From Chondrus crispus (taxonomy: Eukaryota > Rhodophyta > Florideophyceae > Gigartinales > Gigartinaceae), in the NCBI RefSeq assembly GCF_000350225.1, contig NW_005179222.1:12095-76094 (forward strand): 64,000 bases of DNA. Reading direction: 5' to 3'. How positions within the stretch are numbered: position 1 is the first letter of the stretch; each line of letters opens with the position of its first letter. Shown here one piece after another: positions 54,851-63,296 of the stretch. Both the position numbers and the translations under genes were made by a program. The notes under the pieces are model-generated. The model made no database searches, was not told the origin of the DNA, and was given only the letters and a program-made list of their open reading frames with translations.

Positions 54851-55080
54851 CGTCATTGCTGTATAAAATTTGCAAAATTTGGGTGCAAATTTTGAGAGTT
54901 AGGACCGGTGATCAGTGGGGAGCTGTGATCAATGGCCACTGATCACAGGCCGGCAGGGGGTGTCGTCCGACATCGTCATTGCTGTATAAAATTTGCAAAT
55001 GGGGGTGCAAATTTTGAGAGTTAGGACCGGTGATCAGTGGGGAGCTGTGATCAGAGGCCACTGGTCACAGGCCGGCAGGG
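54851..55080. repeat. two direct repeats with a 123-bp period
   Basis: Copies at 54851-54959 and 54974-55080, each beginning CGTCATTGCTGTATAAAATT and containing GGTGATCAGTGGGGAGCTGT. The repeats are rich in TGATCA motifs. Confidence 0.9.
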
Positions 55081-55141
55081 GATTCAGGAGTAAGGAGTAG
55101 GATGGTTTTTGTACTTTAGGGATTCGCAGTGCCTCGGAGAT

Positions 55142-55750
55142 TTAGAGGAGTCGGGGAGTAACTAGGATTAGAAGATTCGTGGGATCGGCTGTTGGAAACG
55201 TGATATCCCTGTTTCGGGTTCTCCAGGTACGAATAACGTCCGGGGAGGGCATGTTGTCCTTCGTCTGAAAACCGCGTCGACCATCATTGGCAATGCGAGC
55301 CATGATAGCTCGCAATGTATAATTGTTAATTGCAAATCCCCGGGAGGCAGTGTATTTAATGCGCTGCTTAATGATTTTGTCCTCGTCCGCTTTGACGACA
55401 CGGGGGGCTCCGGGACGGTTGTTGGCTGGGTCAAGAAGGCGGGACAGTTTGTCGTCGTCCTTGGTCTTGAGACATTTTTGTAATCGGTCTGCTGTCCCAC
55501 GACTGATGATCATCAGTGTGGTTCGCCTCACAGTCGACTGTGAGGCGAACCACATCGGCAACTTTTTTTTCATCTTCAATAAATTTACCGCTGTCTGCCG
55601 TTTGTCTTTGGCCCTTGCGTCCCGTCTGTCCCTTGCTTGGCGCGCGCTGCCTGACGACGCATTCCAATCGACATCGGAAGGGGCGTGAATTGTCCGTAAC
55701 TGGAGGCCAATCCCGGGAGCAGGACGAGAAGGTGTTTGATCGTGGATCAA
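55142..55750 (-). pseudogene. DNA-transposase N-terminal remnant (unclassified)
   Basis: A 202-codon minus-strand ORF without an ATG at its upstream end. The basic, helix-rich composition and the GFAINNYTLRAIMARIANDG stretch resemble the DNA-binding part of algal DDE transposases of pogo-like type. No catalytic residues are present, so it is a truncated copy. A 38-bp palindrome lies inside it. Confidence 0.45.
55517..55554. repeat. 38-bp perfect palindrome
   Basis: Two 19-bp arms, left arm TGTGGTTCGCCTCACAGTC, with no spacer. A second palindrome, CTGATGATCATCAG (55503-55516), directly abuts it. Confidence 0.95.
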
Positions 55751-56167
55751 TTACTACTGTTTGGCCTTTAACGGTGCTGTGTGCCCGCTATTTTTTTGGC
55801 GGGACGGGGAGAAGCGAGGAGGTAACATTTCGGGAAACTGGAGGCCTGTTTCGTGAACATGACGAGAAAGTGTTTGATTGTGGATCAAATACTACTGTTT
55901 GGCCTTTAACGGTGTTGTGTGCCGGCTATTTTCTTTTTTGGCGGGACGCGGAGAGGCACGGAGGTAACATTGCGGGAAACTGTAGAAGAGGTGAACGCTT
56001 AGGCCCCGGAGCGTTTCCCTGGAGTCCAGGGATGAAAGACTGCACCCATTGTCCGCACTGGCAGCAACGAGAACTGAATCATCAAATTAGCCTTTTTTAC
56101 CAAATAATGCTTTTAGGGAAGGGTATACCGCGCAGGCCTGCATGCGCAGACAAGTTTCTTTGGAATG
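55751..56167. other. intergenic with a diverged internal repeat
   Basis: Two similar stretches (about 55722-55825 and 55845-55945) share TACTGTTTGGCCTTTAACGG and the TTTTTTGGCGGGAC-like end, a period of about 120 bp. No gene. Confidence 0.6.
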
Positions 56168-56168
56168 A

Positions 56169-56390
56169 CATGTAATGGCTGTCGCGCGACAAGATTTACA
56201 AAAGCTGTATGGCTGGCCAGCCATACTGGAACTAGATTAATTTTTGTTAATTTTTTAGAGGTTGATTCTAGTATGGGTAGCCACCCATACAGCTTTTGTA
56301 GATCTTGTCGCGCGACAAACACATCACACGTGTGGACCCAAATGCAATGTATTACACGTGTGGATCGATATGCAATGTTTTACACGTGGC
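56169..56390 (+). repeat. about 220-bp direct duplication, left copy
   Basis: Includes the foldback element and flanks on both sides (ATGTAATGGC before, ACACATCACACGTGTGGAC after). Repeated at 56784-57004 nearly unchanged, so the element was copied together with its surroundings. Confidence 0.88.
56180..56317. mobile_element. 138-bp foldback/MITE-like element, copy 1
   Basis: Inverted ends starting TGTCGCGCGACAAGAT and continuing through ACAAAAGCTGTATGG. The outermost 12 bases are themselves a palindrome. Non-coding. Confidence 0.85.
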
Positions 56391-56444
56391 GACCAAAATG
56401 CAATGTATTACACGTGGTGACCAAAACGCAATGTTTTACACGTG
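56327..56444 (+). promoter_or_regulatory. five CACGTG motifs at exact 28-bp spacing
   Basis: CACGTG at 56327, 56355, 56383, 56411 and 56439, in 28-bp units containing TGCAATGT. CACGTG is the core site of bHLH and bZIP factors. Three more follow in the duplicate at 56943, 56971 and 56999. Function not shown. Confidence 0.75.
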
Positions 56445-56783
56445 CGAGAAGCTGGTGGATGATGATTGGCCGATTATGATACGGAATCGTATACAGTGCC
56501 TCCTACGATATAGTGCTATAGCGTGACATACCTCTAGCTATGGCACTATTGGGAGGTTGGCGCTATAGAAAGGAGGCTCAAATACATATATTTGGGGACA
56601 ATGCACACTGCTAACACAAACACAACAAAGCCTGTATAACACAACTAAATAACTTCATCCTTTGAATACTAAACCATGCCGGATGGTACACGTGAGCGTA
56701 TGATAACTTGTGCCAGAGAGTGAGCCATAGCACTATATAGAGGGAAACACTACTAAAGTAGGCACTATTGAGCGACCCTGTAA

Positions 56784-57004
56784 TATGTAATGGCTGTCGC
56801 GCGACAAGATTTACAAAAGCTGTATGGCTGGCCAGCCATACTGGAACTAGATTAATTTTTGTTAATTTTTTTAGAGGTTGATTCTAGTATGGGTAGCCAC
56901 CCATACAGCTTTTGTAGATCTTGTCGCGCGACAAACACATCACACGTGTGGACGTAAATGCAATGTATTACACGTGTGGATCGATATGCAATGTTTTACA
57001 CGTG
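56784..57004 (+). repeat. about 220-bp direct duplication, right copy
   Basis: Repeat of 56169-56390. It ends upstream of the Cys-rich ORF at 57074. Confidence 0.88.
56795..56933. mobile_element. 139-bp foldback/MITE-like element, copy 2
   Basis: Same as the element at 56180-56317, with one extra T in the central T-run. Confidence 0.85.
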
Positions 57005-57073
57005 GCGTCAACCTTGAAATCAAAACTCTCACACTGACCGTGTGCATTTTGTGATGGCAGTGTGCATTTTGTG

Positions 57074-57538
57074 ATGGCTTTGTGTGAGTTGTGTGGGGGC
57101 ATCACGAAGATCACATATAAAATGCTCTCCATCTCAAATGGCAAACAAACTGAACAACGTCACACACAAAAATATCTCCCTTTCCAGCCCTCTACGGCTA
57201 ATTTCCAGAGACACTTTCCCTTCCCTTCGTGTTCGCAACTGCGTAAGTTGAACCGGAATGTACTGCACGAGAAGGTCAGTGGGACCCAAACCTACTGCGT
57301 ACTCTGTATTGGGGTCAAAAGACGGACAAAAGACGGGCCCAAGGCACTTAGAAAGGGCTCGCGCCAAGTGCAGTGGTGTTCTACATGTAGGCAAGCTATC
57401 TGCTGCAGCTGCCGGACGGTCTGGCATTCTCGCCCTACACTGAAGCACCATGGGCCCTCTCCTGTCTATGAGAGGGAGCTTGACTCTGGGCGACGCACTT
57501 TTCAACGAATAAGGCAGGCTTCACAAGCCCGAGAGTGA
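57074..57538 (+). CDS. Cys-rich ORF, piggyBac-like zinc finger remnant
   Basis: 154 aa from ATG 57074. The C-terminal half has CVLC, then CSTC, CCSC and WH in the order C-x2-C, basic stretch, C-x2-C-x4-C-x2-C, H. This resembles the zinc finger at the end of piggyBac-type transposases. No DDE catalytic part is found upstream, so it is either a stranded C-terminus or a small zinc-binding protein. The 19-bp direct repeat GTGTGCATTTTGTGATGGC overlaps its start (57041-57059 and 57060-57079). Confidence 0.4.
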   Translation: MALCELCGGITKITYKMLSISNGKQTEQRHTQKYLPFQPSTANFQRHFPFPSCSQLRKLNRNVLHEKVSGTQTYCVLCIGVKRRTKDGPKALRKGSRQVQWCSTCRQAICCSCRTVWHSRPTLKHHGPSPVYERELDSGRRTFQRIRQASQARE

Positions 57539-58209
57539 AGGCCGTAAAATGTCTGTAGAACAAGGCTATCAGCTATGCTTTTTAAATGGGTTTGTGATGG
57601 TTTGTTGATGTTGGAGATGATTGTGAGACAATGGTGTGAGAGTCACAAAACAATTTGTGTGTGAATCACAAAACAGTCAACAAAAGAGCACTTCAAGATG
57701 TTGATGTCACAAAAATAAAGTGATTCTAGTGGTGACAGTGATTCAAAGAGGAAGGGCACTGATGAGGACGACATCTAAGAGTAGGTACTGGGTAATTCAT
57801 ACTTTCAATAGCGAGAACAGTATCATCATCACTCTGTAGTGACACTTCTATCTTCATTGCACAATTAAATCTAAAGCAACTATGATTAAAAGAACAGTAA
57901 TTCAATGACACATGACTGACTTTCAATGCAATCGGGACTGGATGATGTCGGTACCTTTGGAGCCCATACCCAGCTGTTCACTTGCACGTCTAAGTCCCAT
58001 GGTATTTAGATGCTGCACAGAGCCGTGCATCTTTAAATGTGACCGTTACAAAAATATCGATTTCACAAAAAACACATATGTCTATATACTGACTACGTTC
58101 CAATGGTTACCCCCAACTCTTTAGTCTTCGGTATATATTTCAAACAAATTTCTCAAGTATCACTTTCCAAGGGAAATTAACAGAGGACGATACCATCCAC
58201 CAGTTGATA
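57539..58209. other. intergenic, nothing recognised
   Basis: AT-rich, short ORFs only. Upstream region of the Tudor-like gene. Confidence 0.4.
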
Positions 58210-59418
58210 ATGGTATCAGATCTTTTCAATGGCCTCCAATTCGGGAGTGATATAGAGGTCTACTATACCTTGGAGAATGAAGAAGAAAGCAAGGCATGGT
58301 TCCCAGCAACAGTCATTAGTCTCAACTACCTTCATGATGATCGTCGAGAGGTGCTCAAAGGGACCATTCAATACAAGGCAGCGTTTGGATTCAGGGCATG
58401 TAAAAGCAAGGTTACTTTCAAGGAGGGAAACGAGTTTGTACAAGATGGACAAAAGTTTAGCTGGAGACTCAAAGATACATCCGTGCGATTGGATAACAGC
58501 GCAAGCTCAGACGTGGCAAGCGCATCGATGGATGCAGATGATATGGACTATGCTCCAGGTAGTGCCATGGTAGAAAAATGCAAGAAGGTTAACCACACGA
58601 CGACTGTCTCACTTGACCAGAATACAATCAAAGATACACGTGAGCTAAATGCTCTTTCCAGACGCCTTCAATATCTTGAGGAAGTGGTGAAAGGACAGCA
58701 ATCCTCGATTACGGCTGCACTATGGACTCAGAATCCGCTCCTCATTTCTGATGCAGGCTCCAATATTCCTCTTAAGTTTATTTCGTTGCGTCTAGAGCAT
58801 TGGTTACTCAAGACACCGACACGTCCTACCCCAGTTGAAATAACCCGTGGGACGAAGTGGTTTGTACAAGACTCATTTAAGGCGCGAGCAGACTGCACAT
58901 TGCTCCAGTTTGATTCTATATCCGAAAGAGTCAAAGCTCAGCTACGAACAAAGGTTTCTATTCTTCCGGAAGATTATATGTGCCGGAAATCAGTTGTGAA
59001 GGAGACGAGTATATACTTTAGGAGCTTCCTAGACTTGTCAGAAGCACTCGGACCAGCATCACCGCAAGTTGTCAGTGACGTGATCATCGCAAAAAGGCTG
59101 GAAAAAGGTACCGACAATTATGTATCTGCCAGAGTGATAGGCTGTATGGCCGGTCCCAACACCGAATCTCTTTCTGACCCGTGCTATATGACAATTGGAG
59201 ATTCTCTTGCTGTTATAAGGGATGACGAGGATGAACAACGGCACGTTGTATTTCGTCGGGATTGCACTTGGGATTCCATAGAGCAGACCTACTCCTATCC
59301 ACTGGAAGACATAAGACTATCAGAGCTTAACTTCCAAGAACGCATTTCCAAGGTAATGAGTGCTGAAAAAGTGGTCAGCGGACCATCGGACCGGAAGGAG
59401 TCGTTCTACCTGCGATGA
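58210..59418 (+). CDS. Tudor/Agenet-like protein of unknown function
   Basis: 402 aa from ATG 58210 (frame open two codons further to a TTG). Residues 8-95 look like a small SH3-like beta-barrel: GSDIEVYY, AWFPATVISLNY, GTIQYKA, SKVTFKEG, WRLKD. This is the pattern of Tudor, Agenet or PWWP-type readers of methylated protein tails. The rest is unrecognised, with a helical segment at about 140-165 and a second beta-rich half. No catalytic motif is seen. It faces the 59671-61980 gene with about 250 bp between their 3' ends. If the Tudor call holds, it would suit a neighbourhood with a SET enzyme. Confidence 0.55.
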   Translation: MVSDLFNGLQFGSDIEVYYTLENEEESKAWFPATVISLNYLHDDRREVLKGTIQYKAAFGFRACKSKVTFKEGNEFVQDGQKFSWRLKDTSVRLDNSASSDVASASMDADDMDYAPGSAMVEKCKKVNHTTTVSLDQNTIKDTRELNALSRRLQYLEEVVKGQQSSITAALWTQNPLLISDAGSNIPLKFISLRLEHWLLKTPTRPTPVEITRGTKWFVQDSFKARADCTLLQFDSISERVKAQLRTKVSILPEDYMCRKSVVKETSIYFRSFLDLSEALGPASPQVVSDVIIAKRLEKGTDNYVSARVIGCMAGPNTESLSDPCYMTIGDSLAVIRDDEDEQRHVVFRRDCTWDSIEQTYSYPLEDIRLSELNFQERISKVMSAEKVVSGPSDRKESFYLR

Positions 59419-59670
59419 AATCTTCAATCCAATCCTTGTCAGTCTATATTTGCTGATGTAAATCGCAGCGACGTACTAGGAGTACTTCAAGTGCATGTCC
59501 CATTCATCTCTATCAAAGGGTCTGCCCATGTGAAGCAATTCATCACTGTTGCCAAAGTTCTGGGCCTCTTTAAGTAAACTCAATTCATTCATGCTACAGC
59601 AGTCTCCCGCTTTACTCATTTTTCACTTTGGTGAACTAAGAAGTTTCACTATCACATCAAATACGACCCC
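59419..59670. terminator. convergent 3' intergenic region
   Basis: 252 bp between two convergent genes. It must hold both poly(A) sites, but no canonical signal stands out. Confidence 0.35.
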
Positions 59671-61980
59671 TTATAAATCGAAGTCGTGGACCATGACCAC
59701 ATCCTCATCGTCTTCGACTTGATCCGCCTGGATTTCATCCTCACCATCCACCACGCTCAGATCATCATTATCGTCGTGATGTGAACCTGAACCGACCGGG
59801 GGATCGTGCACGGAGTTGTACATATCCACGGACATCACTAGCTTCTCATTCAAAATACTGGACAGTTGCTGTGGAAGCTCACCCCGCTTTTCTCCCTGTC
59901 CTCCAGTCAAAAGATCTGAGTAGAGCGATCTCAGTCGCGACCGCCATGATCCATTGTGGTGATCCTGGCCATCCACTTCATGCAATATCTGCTCGTTTCG
60001 AGAAAATGCACCCCTCGCCTCGATCACCTTTATCAGCATGATCTCCCGAAACAGGACAGCAGTCATGTAAATCACACGAAAGGATTCCTTGGATATTGAA
60101 TAGAGGTCTTCATCACTGCCACACCTGGTAAAAGCCACCAAGAACTTCAAGGCGACGTGCATGGCATTGAGTCGGATAACAATTTTTCGAGTCTCCTTCC
60201 TTCCATCCTTGTCTTTCGTCTCAACGTCATACGTCGTGATAAATATGAAGGGATCGTTTTCAGAAATCAGCTTCTTCCATGTTATCAAATTCAGGGGGTT
60301 CACCTCAGCGACCGACTTCATAGCAGTACGACAGGTTCCGTCTGGGATATCTTGGAGGTTCATGTGCGGGCGGGGTGGATTCTCATACTGGAATGAGACT
60401 CCCACTTCACTTTGGAAAACATATGAGAAGTTTTGAAAGAAGGATTTCCGCCCAAGCTCCCTGGACTTGTTCAGAAACTGATTACCTATCTTGAAAACGC
60501 GGCGAATGATCTCAACCCTAATGTCTTCGTCCTTGATGAATCCAATTGGCTCATCTTCCCCCATCTTATCGCTTCGACGCCGAGCCACACGCCGGGCCTT
60601 CTTGATGGCCGTTGAAGCAAATTCTTCGTTGAAGAAAGACTCGACTGTGATCATTGTTATGTAGCCCGGCCTCAGCCAAAAAGGTTTCTCAGCGGTCTTC
60701 AGCTTCCGGCGGATGTTCGGATGTACCATTTCGAGTGACTTCGTCCCAATACTCGGGTTGTTCATTGCATTTGCAATCAAGCTCTTTCCCCAAGCCTTTC
60801 GCAGGACCAGATACTGACGAGCTTGCTTCGTACCCAGCAGCTCCTCGGTTTTCTTCTCGCTTGGGTCCCTTTTCCACAAAAGGACCTCGACAAGTAAAAG
60901 TCCGAACCCCAACACTTCGGAACTATTGACGTTCAATTGAAGCTTGGAAAATTGTGTGTCACGACTCACACCCTCTAACGATTCAGTCGCTTCCTTTCTC
61001 TGAGGAAGAACTCTCATAGTGCAATTTATCAACGCTCTTGTGAAGATAATGCACATGAATTTCCCTGCAAAGATGTCCTCCATAGGCCTAAGGAGGTCGT
61101 TTAAAGAGGCCTTCTCGGCTGCTTTTCCTGTCTTCGGCAGGGCGGAATTCAGAAGAACAATGTTGACGGCGTCCTGGCAGCGTGATAACGTCCGCTCTAA
61201 GGTTGAGACACGAGAAGATACAGCCTTGATTGCACCCAGAATTTCCTTTTTTTCAATGGCGAGCTGCTTCTCCAAACCAGCATGCAGTTCCCGCATGACT
61301 CGAAGTACTCCGTGGTTAGAGTCTTCCCCAAGTGCTCGAGCCAAATGGGGGCCCCGGGACTGACTCGGCAAGGAACCTGCCATGCACTCACGACGCGTGG
61401 GAACGACGACGTCTTCCACATCTTGAGTTTCGGCGACCCCGTCCATCTCTGCTCCACTAGCCTGCACACTCTCGTCTACGTACTCCTCTGGCTCACGTCC
61501 ATGGAGCTCGAGCAACTGACGGTTCGCCCGTTTGCTTTCTGTGTGTTCATCTTCCTCGCCATGATCTCCATTCTCGAACAAAAGGGAAACGTCTTCACCC
61601 GGAGACGAACCGATGGCGCGCTTGCGCTTGCCCGCACGCGGAGGTGCTGCATCAGACGGACCACTTCCCTGACTTCGAACGGGAAGCGAGCACGTGTGAG
61701 ATGGCGGACTGCCTTGGGATGTACTGACTGTATTGCTTGAAACCCGCCGGGATTCCTGCCCAGCCGCTGCGGGAGTAGCTTCGGCCGCAACACGAGGAGA
61801 TGACCGGCGTTCCGCGGGGACCTGAGCCCCAGGCGCTTGGCTGTTAGACTTCCGAGATGTCAGAGGTCCCTTCTGCTGAGACAAGCGGCCTCGCTGATTG
61901 CCTGAAGCAGCGGGTTTCATGGCTGCAGAACGCGAATGAGCACGCCCTGCCTTCTTCCCAGACCTTTTTCGCGGGGTCAT
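59671..61980 (-). CDS. large coiled-coil protein of unknown function
   Basis: 769 aa, ATG at 61980, intronless. Residues 1-120 are basic and Ser/Pro/Ala-rich (RKRSGKKAGR near the start, GKRKRA near 118), compatible with nuclear import and disorder. Residues about 223-278 form a likely coiled coil (MRELHAGLEKQLAIEKKE). Residues 280-690 are a globular region that I do not recognise, with KKARRVARRRSDK in the middle. The last 40 residues are almost all acidic. This tail/core/acid layout resembles nuclear DNA- or chromatin-associated proteins, but no family can be named. Confidence 0.65.
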   Translation of the reverse strand: MTPRKRSGKKAGRAHSRSAAMKPAASGNQRGRLSQQKGPLTSRKSNSQAPGAQVPAERRSSPRVAAEATPAAAGQESRRVSSNTVSTSQGSPPSHTCSLPVRSQGSGPSDAAPPRAGKRKRAIGSSPGEDVSLLFENGDHGEEDEHTESKRANRQLLELHGREPEEYVDESVQASGAEMDGVAETQDVEDVVVPTRRECMAGSLPSQSRGPHLARALGEDSNHGVLRVMRELHAGLEKQLAIEKKEILGAIKAVSSRVSTLERTLSRCQDAVNIVLLNSALPKTGKAAEKASLNDLLRPMEDIFAGKFMCIIFTRALINCTMRVLPQRKEATESLEGVSRDTQFSKLQLNVNSSEVLGFGLLLVEVLLWKRDPSEKKTEELLGTKQARQYLVLRKAWGKSLIANAMNNPSIGTKSLEMVHPNIRRKLKTAEKPFWLRPGYITMITVESFFNEEFASTAIKKARRVARRRSDKMGEDEPIGFIKDEDIRVEIIRRVFKIGNQFLNKSRELGRKSFFQNFSYVFQSEVGVSFQYENPPRPHMNLQDIPDGTCRTAMKSVAEVNPLNLITWKKLISENDPFIFITTYDVETKDKDGRKETRKIVIRLNAMHVALKFLVAFTRCGSDEDLYSISKESFRVIYMTAVLFREIMLIKVIEARGAFSRNEQILHEVDGQDHHNGSWRSRLRSLYSDLLTGGQGEKRGELPQQLSSILNEKLVMSVDMYNSVHDPPVGSGSHHDDNDDLSVVDGEDEIQADQVEDDEDVVMVHDFDL

Positions 61981-62696
61981 TAAGCCTCAGTAGGAACACA
62001 GGATGCGCAAAGTCGGCAAGCAAAGGAAAAATGATGGCGAGAGGACTCAATCAGTTGAGAAAACGTGAAAAGGTCGATGAACGCCTCTGGTACTAGCGCG
62101 GGTTAGGCATGAGCTTATTCTGGTACGAGCACTTGAAGGTTAAGGACATCACGGGCAAGCGCTGGTTTAGTAGGCAGCAGAATAGCACATCACTTTGCTA
62201 CATCGAGGTATCAAAAAAACATTTCCGTTACAACTATGGTACTCCAGCAAAAATTCTGGTCCAGTCACTGGCCGGAACCAGAAACGCCCCTCATCCCCGT
62301 GCTGAATGGGAACGGCCAAAAAAGCTGGCGAAATATGGCTGCCCGCGAACCAATGACCCACGGGCCACCGTTCATTGCTGGCAAAAATCCAGCATTTTTT
62401 GGCCCCAAAAATAGCAACATCATTGCTTTTATTAAATTTATCATAAATCTGACCTTCCTGTGTCACCCCTGAGCAAATCGATGCCCTTAATGCTATGCTG
62501 CAGATGTCAGGAGGTTACTTGTTTTGTGTTGTTGGTGGGATGCTGAAAGTCGTCTTCGGGAGGAAGGGAGGAACGTTGGAATAGAGAATCATGTTCGTCA
62601 TCCGGGTCAGTTGCAGTAATGGGATGGTCATTGTTGTTGTGGTGTTCCTGATCGACGTGGACAGCAACAAGTGTAATCAAGTAAATTTAGCCAACG
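61981..62696. other. intergenic, 5' of the coiled-coil gene
   Basis: Short ORFs only. Contains several small inverted motifs such as GCTGGCAAAAATCCAGC near 62379. Confidence 0.4.
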
Positions 62697-62938
62697 CACT
62701 GTTCGGGCGAACAGTCGGGATTTGCTGGTCATGGTTCGCGAACCATGACCAGCAAATTACAAATGTCAGTAATTTTAACAAAATATTAACAGTCCAGATT
62801 TTGCTGGTCATGGTTCGCGAACCATGACCAGCTAATTATAAACATCTGTAATTTTAACAAAAAATAGCAGTCGAGATTTGCTGGTCATGGTTCGCGAACC
62901 ATGACCAGCAAATCTCGACTGTTCGCCGGAACACTTTC
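62697..62938. mobile_element. MITE-like palindromic element 2
   Basis: 242 bp, same family as 43488-43653: outer ends GTTCGGGCGAACAGTC and its near complement. Three long palindromes are present: 62720-62757 (38 bp, perfect), about 62796-62833, and 62868-62921 (54 bp, perfect). The 38-bp form has arm ATTTGCTGGTCATGGTTCG. AT-rich spacers with TTTTAACAAAA separate them. Confidence 0.88.
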
Positions 62939-63296
62939 GTCATGGTGTGAAAAACGTTTCCCTTAGCTGGGCGCCCAATTAGGAGCAAACGGAGGGTTAC
63001 ATAAACGAACGCGCAGGCATGCGATTGCGAGGGTGACAGATAATCCGAATACTTGCGAATGCGGCGCCTGCAGCGACGGAGGTAGCAGGACATAGCGGAA
63101 GAGCAGTGCAGGCATTGAAGTGAAGAAGCGTCTATTTAATAAAGCATAACTAAAATTAGGCAGAGAAAAAAGTGATAAAGGACCCCAGAAATTATTGCTG
63201 ACTCACTCGTACCATCGTCTTCTTTCTATCTGCTACGCCGTCGTTGTCAACTATCAATGTCTGAATAGCCTGCAATTGTTGACGCATACGGTATCT
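62939..63296. other. intergenic, nothing recognised
   Basis: About 350 bp between the palindromic element and hairpin array 3. No gene seen. Confidence 0.4.
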
